Assembly (NCBI GenBank): GCA_016709545.1 | Contig: JADJMO010000006.1 | Coordinates: 434,001 to 498,000 of the forward strand | DNA from: Myxococcales bacterium | Lineage (GTDB): Bacteria; Myxococcota_A; Polyangia; Polyangiales; JADJMO01 | Direction of reading: 5' to 3' | DNA length: 64,000 bases | Shown here: positions 57,738 to 64,000 of the stretch, in pieces | Numbering within the stretch: the first letter of the stretch is position 1 | Layout of the letters: each line of letters begins with the position of its first letter | Translations under genes and position numbers: made by a program | Notes under the pieces: model-generated | Database searches by the model: none | Seen by the model: only the letters and a program-made list of their open reading frames with translations | Told to the model about the DNA's origin: nothing

Positions 57738-58784
57738 ATGTCCGTGATCGTCGGGACCGGGGCGTTCACACCGTTCGGGCTCAATGCGCTGCAGACCGCG
57801 TTCCTGCTGCGCACGGGGATGCCGGCGATGACGTGGTCGCCGCTCGCGGACCAGCAGGGCGAGCCCGTCACGTTCGGGCTGCAGGGCACCCTCGATCCCG
57901 AGAAGACCGGCGGGGCACGCGCGCTCGACCTCGCCCTGCCCGCGTTCGACGAGGCGGTGGCGCCGCTCTTGCCGTTCGCCGATCGCCTGCGCATCGGCGT
58001 GGTCCTGTCCCTCGACGAGGAGCTCGCGCCGAAGAGCAGCTGGTCGGGCCCCAACCCGGGGGGCGAGCTGCTCGCGGCGTTCGAGCGCCACGTGCTGTCG
58101 CGGTTCCCGCACTCCAAGGTCACCGTCGTCGCGCGCGGCGCCGGCGGGCCGGGACAGGTCCTGCCCGACGCGCTCGCCGCGCTCTCGCGGTTCGAGATCG
58201 ACGCGCTGATCTTCGGCGGCGCGCACACCGACTACGACCCGGCCCGCATCCGCTGGCTCGAGGACCAGGGTCGGCTGTTCACCGTCAGCAACCTCGACGC
58301 CATCGTGCCCGGCGAGTGCGCGGCGTTCGTCGCGCTGATGGCGCCCGACGTGGCGCGCAGGGCCAACCTCCCGGTCCTCGGTCGCGTGGGCTCGATCGCC
58401 TCGGGGTTCGAAGAGGCCACCCCCGACAACGATCTCTCCGCGTACGAGGCCAAGGGGCTGACCGCTGCGGTGCGCGCCGCGACGCGGGCGTTCGTGGGCG
58501 AGAAGCGCACGGCAGGCTGGATGCTCACCGACAGCACGTTCGAGATGCGAAGGCTCTACGAGTGGCAGTCGGTGATCACGCGCACGCGCGAGGTGTGGGG
58601 CGAGCCCTTCGTCGTCGAGGCACCCGCGCAGCGCATGGGGCTCCTCGCCGCCGCGGCGCTCCCGCTCCTCATGGTCACGGCGGCCGAGGGCTTCTCGCGC
58701 AACTTCGCGCCGTCGCCGCTCGCGGTGCTCATGACCGGCAGCGACGGCGGTGAACGCACCGCGCTCGTGATGGAGGCGGTCTGA
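57738..58784 (+). CDS. Thiolase-like / beta-ketoacyl-synthase-fold protein
   Basis: 348 aa. The fold is suggested by PGECAAFVALMAPDV (the GEGAAF-type ketosynthase strand), IDALIFGGAHTDYD and the glycine-rich ends. The active-site Cys-His-His triad of condensing enzymes is not evident, so it is probably a non-catalytic member. I recall such degenerate ketosynthase-like proteins next to type VI secretion accessory genes; here it is followed by a TIGR02270-like gene and a PAAR-like toxin gene, which fits that context. Transcribed rightward; the next gene is convergent, one nt away. Confidence 0.65.
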   Translation: MSVIVGTGAFTPFGLNALQTAFLLRTGMPAMTWSPLADQQGEPVTFGLQGTLDPEKTGGARALDLALPAFDEAVAPLLPFADRLRIGVVLSLDEELAPKSSWSGPNPGGELLAAFERHVLSRFPHSKVTVVARGAGGPGQVLPDALAALSRFEIDALIFGGAHTDYDPARIRWLEDQGRLFTVSNLDAIVPGECAAFVALMAPDVARRANLPVLGRVGSIASGFEEATPDNDLSAYEAKGLTAAVRAATRAFVGEKRTAGWMLTDSTFEMRRLYEWQSVITRTREVWGEPFVVEAPAQRMGLLAAAALPLLMVTAAEGFSRNFAPSPLAVLMTGSDGGERTALVMEAV

Positions 58785-58785
58785 G

Positions 58786-60873
58786 CTACGCCTTGCGCGC
58801 CACGCGGTGCCAGCCGCCCGGGTAGCTCGACGCCGAGCTGGCCGGCGCCTCCATCTGCCGCAGCGCGGCCTCCTGGACGGCGACGAGGTCGAACGGATCG
58901 AAGCGCACGGCGGCGCCGGTGCGCACCACCATCTCGCGGTGGAGCATGCGGCGCTCGAACGGCGTCACCCGCCAGCCGTCGAGCTCCCAGAGGGTGACGC
59001 GCGGCGTGTAGGGGTGGCCGCGCCGGAACCGCGTGCCGGTGTGGTAGCGCTCTCGGTGCTCGTCCCAGTACTCGCGCCAGCGGTCGGCGTCGGTCGTGGG
59101 GAGCTCCATTGCGTCGGGCGCGCCCTCACCCGGCAGATCACGCGGGTCGCTCACCTTGCGCGCCAGCGACTGCGGCTTGGGCCCCCCGAGGTCGATCTCG
59201 GGCTCGGGCGGCTCCTCGACGTCGAGCTTCTCGGGCGCGACGTCGATCTCCTCGTAGAGCTGCGCGCCGGTGATGCGGTCGAGCGCGTTGGCCGCCGCGA
59301 TCTTGAGCTCCTTCTTCTTGCCGGCCACCATCGTGAGGAGCCAGGGCACCGACTCGGCGAGCCCGGCCCAGCCGACCGCGAGCACGAGCAGCTCGGTCGG
59401 CGCCTTCTGCGCGGTGGCGAACAGGTGGCGGGCGTCCTCGAGGTCGCTCACGATCGCGAGCGGGATCACCGCGCGGCTCTCGGTGGCCTTCTCGCCGGCC
59501 GCGCGGTGGAGCGCGTGGGCCACGTGCGGATGGCCGAGCAGCATCATGGCGTGCCACGCGGCCTCTTGCAGCGGCACGCTCTCGCTCGCGAGCGCGGTGT
59601 CGAGCACCGCCTGGATGTCGCGCTCGCGGTCACGTGGATAGAGGAGGCCGAGCGGAGGCAGCGCTTTCTCGGCCACCACCGGGACATCGGCGGCACAGCG
59701 CAGGAGCTCGTCGGCCGAGGCGAGGCCGCGGTAGCCGAGCACGTCGATCGCGGTCGCGCGGACGAGCGGCGCCGGGTGCGCGAGCCACGCGCGGAGCACG
59801 ACCGAGAGGAGCGGGTTGGTGGCGAGCTTGAGGCCGTCGGCGATGCCCGCCGCGACCGCCGGGTCCTCCGTCCAGCCGTACGCATGCGCGACGCGCTCCA
59901 GCGCGCCGAGCGCGTCGCGACCCTCGAGGCAGCCGAGGGCAAACGCGCCGGCCTGCGCGCGGGCCGCGTCGCGTACGGGCGCGTCGAGGAGCTGCGGCTC
60001 GATGCGCGCGACGCCGACCGGGCCGAGCGAGGCGACGGCGTCGAGCGAGGTGAGCATGCGCCGCTCGAGGAACGCGACCGAGCGGAACGGATCGCCGAGC
60101 AGCGGCAGCCGCTGCATCCCGATCATGGCGATCTCCTCGAGGCAGTCGCGCGCGCGGGCCGCGAGGAACGCGCCCGGCTTCTGCCGCTCGGGCAGCTCGC
60201 GCACGAACCCACTCGGCGCCTCCTTCTTCGGCGGCTCCTCTTTCTTGGCGCCGAACGCCGCGCGCTTCGCCTCGGCCGCGGCCTCCATCTCCTCGGCTTG
60301 CTTCTTGATCTTCTCGGCCATCGCCGCGAGATCGGCGAGGGTCTTGGGCGCGGGCAGCGCGGGCGGCAACGGAGGCGCGACCGGCGGCAGACCGACCAGG
60401 CGCGGGGTTGGCACGAGCGAGGGCCGTGGCACGACGTGCAGGGCCGGCGTCTCGCGGCTCGCGCGGATCGGCGCGGGCGGGGGCCGCGGGACGTCGATCA
60501 CCGAGGTGAGGCGCCGCTCGGCCGCCTCTAGCGCCGTCGCGGCCGCGGCGAGGGATGCCTGCACCTCCCGCAGATCGGCGTTCTCCGCGGTCGCGAGCCG
60601 GTCCCGACCGTCGAGCGCCTCCGTGTACGCCTGACTCGCGCTCTTGTGCCGCTCGTCGCGCTCGTCGATCGCGTCGTACAGGTGACCGAGCGCGCGGACG
60701 ATCCGGTCGCCGATCTCGGTCAGGTCGAACGGTGCTCCCTGGACCACCGGCGCCGCGGTGAACGCCTCGAGCGTGCCGAGCGCGCGCAGGAGCGCGGCGT
60801 GGGCCTGTTCGAGATCGACCATCCACGCAGGCGGCCACGGCTCCTCTGTCGCGCTCGCGTACCCCGCGGTCAT
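58786..60873 (-). CDS. TIGR02270-like HEAT-repeat protein (T6SS-associated group)
   Basis: 695 aa. The N-terminal ~150 residues are helical, probably a coiled coil (TEALDGRDRLATAENADLRE), then a Pro-rich spacer (about 150-185). A long HEAT-like helical array follows, with CLEEIAMIGMQRLPLLGDPF, LLSVVLRAWLAHPAPLVRATAIDVLGYRG and ELKIAAANALDRITGA. The C-terminus has DADRWREYWDEHRERYHTGTRFRRG, the hallmark end of the TIGR02270 group found in T6SS neighbourhoods. The assignment is by motif memory, not alignment. It could act as a scaffold or chaperone for effector loading. Confidence 0.7.
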   Translation of the reverse strand: MTAGYASATEEPWPPAWMVDLEQAHAALLRALGTLEAFTAAPVVQGAPFDLTEIGDRIVRALGHLYDAIDERDERHKSASQAYTEALDGRDRLATAENADLREVQASLAAAATALEAAERRLTSVIDVPRPPPAPIRASRETPALHVVPRPSLVPTPRLVGLPPVAPPLPPALPAPKTLADLAAMAEKIKKQAEEMEAAAEAKRAAFGAKKEEPPKKEAPSGFVRELPERQKPGAFLAARARDCLEEIAMIGMQRLPLLGDPFRSVAFLERRMLTSLDAVASLGPVGVARIEPQLLDAPVRDAARAQAGAFALGCLEGRDALGALERVAHAYGWTEDPAVAAGIADGLKLATNPLLSVVLRAWLAHPAPLVRATAIDVLGYRGLASADELLRCAADVPVVAEKALPPLGLLYPRDRERDIQAVLDTALASESVPLQEAAWHAMMLLGHPHVAHALHRAAGEKATESRAVIPLAIVSDLEDARHLFATAQKAPTELLVLAVGWAGLAESVPWLLTMVAGKKKELKIAAANALDRITGAQLYEEIDVAPEKLDVEEPPEPEIDLGGPKPQSLARKVSDPRDLPGEGAPDAMELPTTDADRWREYWDEHRERYHTGTRFRRGHPYTPRVTLWELDGWRVTPFERRMLHREMVVRTGAAVRFDPFDLVAVQEAALRQMEAPASSASSYPGGWHRVARKA

Positions 60874-60907
60874 GGCCGGCGAGTCTACCGCGCGCTAGGG
60901 TCGGGCG

Positions 60908-61357
60908 GTGCAGGTTCCGGAAGGATGGGATCTCGAGCGCTGGGTCGACGTCGCCACCACGCTCGCCCAGGCCGAGGACCGGTCCGCCGTGCTCTCGGCC
61001 CACGGGCTCGACGAGGACGGCTGGGCCGCGATCGACGCCGTCTTCGACGCCCAGATCTCCGCCGCGATCCACGAGGACACCGCCGAGGACGAGCTCGCCC
61101 CCGCGTTGCTCGAGCGCCTCGGCAAGGCGCAGGCCGCGGCGCAGGCCCGCCACGCCACGGCCGCGCCGCTCTCCTTCGAGGCCTTCGTCCAGGTGACCCG
61201 GGCCATCGTGGCCAGCGGCGATCCGGTCCGGATCTTCGAGGAGACCAGGATCACCCCGATGACTTTTGCCCAGGCCAACATGCACTGGGCGAAGGTCATG
61301 AGCGCGAATCCGGCCCTCGCCGAGCGATTCGCCGCCGAAATCGCCAAGCCACGGTAA
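60908..61357 (+). CDS. Hypothetical helical protein, effector-cluster member
   Basis: 149 aa, unrecognised. It starts at GTG. Helical throughout: VPEGWDLERWVDVATTLAQ..., then LLERLGKAQAAAQARHATAAP, and a C-terminal MTFAQANMHWAKVMSANPALAERFA. This last segment resembles helical segments in T6SS accessory proteins. It begins 35 bp from the divergent TIGR02270-like start and precedes the toxin gene by 69 bp. A chaperone or adaptor role for the effector is a guess. Confidence 0.65.
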   Translation: MQVPEGWDLERWVDVATTLAQAEDRSAVLSAHGLDEDGWAAIDAVFDAQISAAIHEDTAEDELAPALLERLGKAQAAAQARHATAAPLSFEAFVQVTRAIVASGDPVRIFEETRITPMTFAQANMHWAKVMSANPALAERFAAEIAKPR

Positions 61358-61426
61358 CCACCGACGTCGGTGTCCGACCTACCGTTGTGGCGTCCCTTCG
61401 TCTTCGGGTAGGCTCGGTGGAATCTC

Positions 61427-62461
61427 ATGGGTGACGTCACGGCCGTCAGCATGGACGTGATCACCGAGAAGTCGGGGCATCAGATGACCCCGATGGCGGT
61501 GAGCGTCTGCCTCACGCCCGCGGCACCGAGCCCGCTGCCCATCCCGTACCCGGTGCTCGCCTCGATCAGCGAGAAGAGCGTCGACGGGTGCCTGCGCACC
61601 AAGATCAACGGCGCGCTCGTGGTCACCGTGGGCTCCTGCTTCAAGTGCTGCCACGGCAACGAGGCGGGCACCCTGAAGGAGGTCGTCAGCCTCAACACCG
61701 GCGGCCCGTGCTTCCTCATCATGGGCGCGCCCATCGTCATCATCGAGCTCGGCATGGCGGGCATCACCGGCTCGCCCGGCATGCTCAACAAGTCGATCAC
61801 CGTCGGCGCGAGCGGCACCGCGAGCAACGCGAGCGGCACGGGTGGCGGCGGCGGCGGCGGCGGTGGTGGTGGTGGCGGTGGCTCGGGCTCCAAGGGCAAG
61901 GGCGCGAGCGGTGGCGGCGGTGGCGGCGGTGGCTCGGGTTCGGGCGGCACGGGCCTCAAGGGCGTCTCGCAGAAGGAGCGCGACCTCGCCGCGGCGCCAG
62001 GCAACTCCAAGGAGCAGATCAAGGCCCGCAAGAAGATCGCCAAGCGGTTCTACAAGCAGAAGGGCGGCTACGACGCCAAGGGCGCGCGCGCCGACATGAA
62101 GGGCATCGACTTCAACAAGCCCCTCACCTATGGCCCGCCGCCGCCGTGCCCGTCTCCGCAGACGATGTGGCAGGCGCCGGGTGGGCGTCAGGGTCAGTAC
62201 TACTCGAGCGGCGAGACGCCCGACCGGCTCGGCATCCACGACAAGGGTGTCACCAACGGCCCTGGTGGCTGGGGGACGGGCCCCGTGCAGCCCAAGGTCT
62301 CCAAGAACTACGACGTGCCCCCCGAGACACCGTACATGCAGTCCACCGCCGCGCCGGTCAAGGACACCTGGTCGGTGCCTGGCCAGAAGCACGGCACCAA
62401 CGGTGGCGGTGAGCAGCGCTTCATCCCCCGCAAGGACACCAATGTCACCGAGATCCCCTGA
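61427..62461 (+). CDS. PAAR-like (DUF4150) protein with Gly linker and toxin-like C-terminus
   Basis: 344 aa. Residues 1-130 match the DUF4150 PAAR-like spike-tip pattern: TAVSMDVITEKSGHQMTP, CLTPAAPSPLPIPYP, VGSCFKCCHGNEAGTLKEVV and CFLIMGAPIVIIELG. Such domains cap VgrG spikes of T6SS or related injection systems. Residues 131-180 are a Gly/Ser linker. Residues 181-344 carry KKIAKRFYKQKGGYDA, MKGIDFNKPL, APGGRQGQYYSSGETPDRLGI, QSTAAPVKDTWSVPGQ and NGGGEQRF, a pattern I recognise from polymorphic toxin type 46-like C-terminal domains. The exact biochemical activity is unknown. Its neighbour (start 19 nt later) is a strong immunity candidate. Confidence 0.75.
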   Translation: MGDVTAVSMDVITEKSGHQMTPMAVSVCLTPAAPSPLPIPYPVLASISEKSVDGCLRTKINGALVVTVGSCFKCCHGNEAGTLKEVVSLNTGGPCFLIMGAPIVIIELGMAGITGSPGMLNKSITVGASGTASNASGTGGGGGGGGGGGGGGSGSKGKGASGGGGGGGGSGSGGTGLKGVSQKERDLAAAPGNSKEQIKARKKIAKRFYKQKGGYDAKGARADMKGIDFNKPLTYGPPPPCPSPQTMWQAPGGRQGQYYSSGETPDRLGIHDKGVTNGPGGWGTGPVQPKVSKNYDVPPETPYMQSTAAPVKDTWSVPGQKHGTNGGGEQRFIPRKDTNVTEIP

Positions 62462-62479
62462 GATCTCCGAGGCAATGTG

Positions 62480-62851
62480 ATGGCAGGCGTCTACGGCGAC
62501 ATCCACGGGCGGGCAGACTTCGACCGGATCCTCGGCGAGGCGATGGCCTTCACGGGGCGCATCCTCAAGCAGAACCCCAAGAACCGGCTCGTCGAGGCGA
62601 TCGACACCGAGCTCGACGCCATGTGGCGCTGGTCGAGCGGCGGTCGCGCGCCCACCGAGGACGAGCGCAAGAGCATCGACATCGCCCTCCTCGCCGTGCG
62701 CGAGATCGAGCCGACCGACGACCCGCAGGTGCAGGCGTTTGCCGATCAGCTCAAGATCCTCAACCACTACTTCGAGGACTGGCCCACCGATGACCAAGCG
62801 GCGAACGCGACCGACGACGACTTCTTCGACGCCGAGGACGACGAGGACTGA
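62480..62851 (+). CDS. Putative acidic immunity protein
   Basis: 123 aa, unrecognised. It has a helical core (MAGVYGDIHGRADFDRILGE, RLVEAIDTELDAMWRWSSGG, DDPQVQAFADQLKIL) and a strongly acidic tail (ATDDDFFDAEDDED). Position immediately downstream of the toxin-domain gene and overall negative charge are typical of immunity proteins that block a cognate toxin. The ATG at 62480 has GAGG 7 nt upstream. The function is inferred from context only. Confidence 0.6.
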   Translation: MAGVYGDIHGRADFDRILGEAMAFTGRILKQNPKNRLVEAIDTELDAMWRWSSGGRAPTEDERKSIDIALLAVREIEPTDDPQVQAFADQLKILNHYFEDWPTDDQAANATDDDFFDAEDDED

Positions 62852-62900
62852 TCAGCGGCGCGCGGAGGAGCAGGCGCGGATCGAGGCGTTCACGCTGAGC

Positions 62901-63362
62901 GTGCAGGATCTGTTCGCGCACTACCGCGAGCACGGCTGTCCGTGTCGGTTCCCGCGCTTCCGGGCCACCGCGGCCCGCGACACCAAGGAGGTCTCCGCGC
63001 CGGGGTTCACGACGTTCGAGCACCAGGCGGTCGTCACGCTGTTCGACGAGAAGGTGCCGCTGCGCGATCGCGTGGGCTTCTCGGGGGGACACGAGGGAGA
63101 CTGCGTCGCCTGTGGCAGCCACGTGCGTCGCTGGGGGGACGAACTCTTCCGCGGCGCCTTCCTCGAGCACCTCGTGATCACGCCCGCGAAAGACCTGGCG
63201 GACCTGGGCGCGCCGCTGCACGGGCCGGTGCCCCACGCGTGGCCGTTCTACTTCGTCGGCCCCGAGGATCATGGAAACGGCCGCCCCTTGGTAGAGGCGG
63301 CCTATCCCGGAGTTGCGCTGGAGGACTGGTTCGCGTGGATGCGCGAACTCGCCGCTACGTAG
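62901..63362 (+). CDS. Hypothetical protein with Cys pairs, start uncertain
   Basis: About 153 aa from GTG 62901. The frame remains coding-like upstream (RRAEEQARIEAFTLSVQDLF), so the true start could be ATG 62790, overlapping the immunity gene by 62 nt. CPC near the start and CVACGSH in the middle could form a zinc site; PHAWPFYFVGPEDHG and ALEDWFAWMREL end the protein. A second immunity or adaptor role is possible. The stop shares the palindrome CTACGTAG with infC. Confidence 0.6.
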   Translation: MQDLFAHYREHGCPCRFPRFRATAARDTKEVSAPGFTTFEHQAVVTLFDEKVPLRDRVGFSGGHEGDCVACGSHVRRWGDELFRGAFLEHLVITPAKDLADLGAPLHGPVPHAWPFYFVGPEDHGNGRPLVEAAYPGVALEDWFAWMRELAAT

Positions 63363-64000
63363 CCGCAGCGGTGTCGTCGTCGTCGTCGTCGTCGTCGTCG
63401 TCCTGCCCCGAATCGTCCTCGGGCATCGCCTCTTCCTCGGGCGGCGCGCGACCCTCGTCGAGGGCTTGCTGACGGGCCTTCTCGGCCGCGGCGCGGGCCT
63501 GGGCAGCGCGCTGGAGGACCTGGGGCTTGGGGGCCACCTGCAGGATCATCGTGCGCCCGTCGAGGCGGGGCGCGAGCTCGGTGACCGAGAGATCCTCCAC
63601 CTTGGCGAGGATCTGATCGAGCTGCATCTTGGCGCGGTCGGGGTGGGTGATCTCGCGGCCGCGGAAGCGGACCGTGAACTTCACCTTGTCGCCCGCCTCG
63701 AGGAAGCGGCGCGCGTGGTTCACCTTCACCTCGAGATCGTGATCGTCGGTCTTGGGGCGGAGCTTGAGCTCCTTGACCTCGATCACCGTCTGCTTCCGGC
63801 GCGCCTCGGCGGCCTTCTTCTTCTCCTCGTACTTCATCTTGCCGAAGTCGAGGATCTTGCAGACGGGGGGATCACTCTTCGCGTTGACCTCCACGAGGTC
63901 GAGACCCGCCTCCTGCGCCATCCGTAGCGCCTCGTGGGTGGCGACCACCCCGAGGAGCCCGCCGTCCGCGCCGATGAGGCGAACCTCGGGCACGCGGATG
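63355..64000 (-). CDS. infC: Translation initiation factor IF-3 (5' end beyond window)
   Basis: Partial: 215 residues visible. The N-domain begins IRVPEVRLIGADGGLLGVV, followed by AKSDPPVCKILDFGKMKYEEKKK and the C-domain VKVNHARRFLEAGDKVKFTVRFRGREI. Together these make IF-3 certain; it prevents premature 30S-50S joining and checks start codons. The real start lies past 64000 (the GTG at 63993 is internal). After the usual end the protein has an unusual ~45-residue tail with an Ala/Gln-rich segment and ten consecutive Asp residues. Confidence 0.97.
   Translation of the reverse strand, partial: IRVPEVRLIGADGGLLGVVATHEALRMAQEAGLDLVEVNAKSDPPVCKILDFGKMKYEEKKKAAEARRKQTVIEVKELKLRPKTDDHDLEVKVNHARRFLEAGDKVKFTVRFRGREITHPDRAKMQLDQILAKVEDLSVTELAPRLDGRTMILQVAPKPQVLQRAAQARAAAEKARQQALDEGRAPPEEEAMPEDDSGQDDDDDDDDDDTAAAT
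63373..63402 (-). repeat. (GAC)10 trinucleotide microsatellite in infC
   Basis: Ten uninterrupted GTC units on the plus strand encode Asp10 near the C-terminus of IF-3. Same unit as the (GAC)11 tract at 22870-22902. Confidence 0.85.

Noticed and set aside
61358..61426. Sigma-54-type promoter upstream of the toxin gene
   Set aside because: A GG is present but the GC element at the required spacing is missing.
63373..63402. GTC repeat as a CRISPR-like or regulatory array
   Set aside because: Pure 3-bp microsatellite inside infC; no spacers or cas genes. No CRISPR array seen in the window.

Overview
The window looks like a chromosome segment of a GC-rich myxobacterium-like organism (Polyangia/Myxococcota). 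The evidence is very high GC with strong G/C third-position bias, many GTG/TTG starts, and many secreted lipoproteins whose signal peptide is followed by an Asp-Thr-Gly rich linker. Further support comes from a Ser/Thr kinase fused to a very long N-terminal region and dense packing with 1-4 nt gene overlaps. This assignment is inference from style; no marker gene was compared with a database.

Layout. 0.07-2.4 kb (minus): 3-methyladenine DNA glycosylase and a lipoprotein alpha/beta hydrolase. 2.5-6.6 kb (plus): a frameshifted ketopantoate reductase, a Lon-type protease whose ATPase motifs look degenerate, and a GNAT acetyltransferase. 6.6-13.5 kb (minus): an AddB/AddA-like helicase-nuclease pair with several frameshifts. 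13.6-19.3 kb (plus): SurA-like PPIase, family 4 uracil-DNA glycosylase, a bPH-like membrane protein, a hypothetical, an OB-fold-like lipoprotein and a crotonase. 19.3-30.3 kb (minus): a long leftward run of DUF4349 lipoprotein, MBL-fold hydrolase, methyltransferase, zinc-ribbon membrane protein, PAS-GGDEF protein, RecQ and a Ser/Thr kinase. 30.3-34.2 kb: PlsC and a shikimate-kinase-like protein converge on a secreted amidohydrolase lipoprotein. 34.4-45.1 kb: envelope protein, CDP-alcohol phosphatidyltransferase, RlmH, CNNM/CorC protein, MMPL/RND protein, tRNA-Met, membrane protein and ArgS.

45.1-46.6 kb is a small mobile-element graveyard: a REP-associated tyrosine transposase, an IS481-type transposase stump bracketed by a 23-bp direct repeat, and repeated IS-end-like motifs. 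46.7-57.7 kb holds a ferritin-like lipoprotein, PAP2 phosphatase, clostripain-like C11 protease, CAP-domain lipoprotein, OPT transporter, aldo/keto reductase, PhyH-type dioxygenase and several secreted proteins. 57.7-63.4 kb is the most interesting region. It holds a thiolase-like protein, a HEAT-repeat protein resembling the T6SS-associated TIGR02270 group, a small helical protein, a PAAR-like (DUF4150) protein with a glycine linker and a C-terminal toxin-like domain, a very acidic probable immunity protein, and a Cys-pair protein. This reads as an orphan contractile-injection effector island. The window ends in infC (IF-3), cut by the edge.

Two window-wide patterns stand out. First, at least nine frameshifts interrupt otherwise well-preserved proteins (PanE-like, AddA, AddB, SurA, DUF4349, kinase). 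Uncorrected sequencing errors are at least as likely as true pseudogenes, and these entries are given as the reconstructed whole gene. Second, several convergent gene pairs end inside shared palindromic stop signals (CTAG, TGATCA, CTACGTAG).
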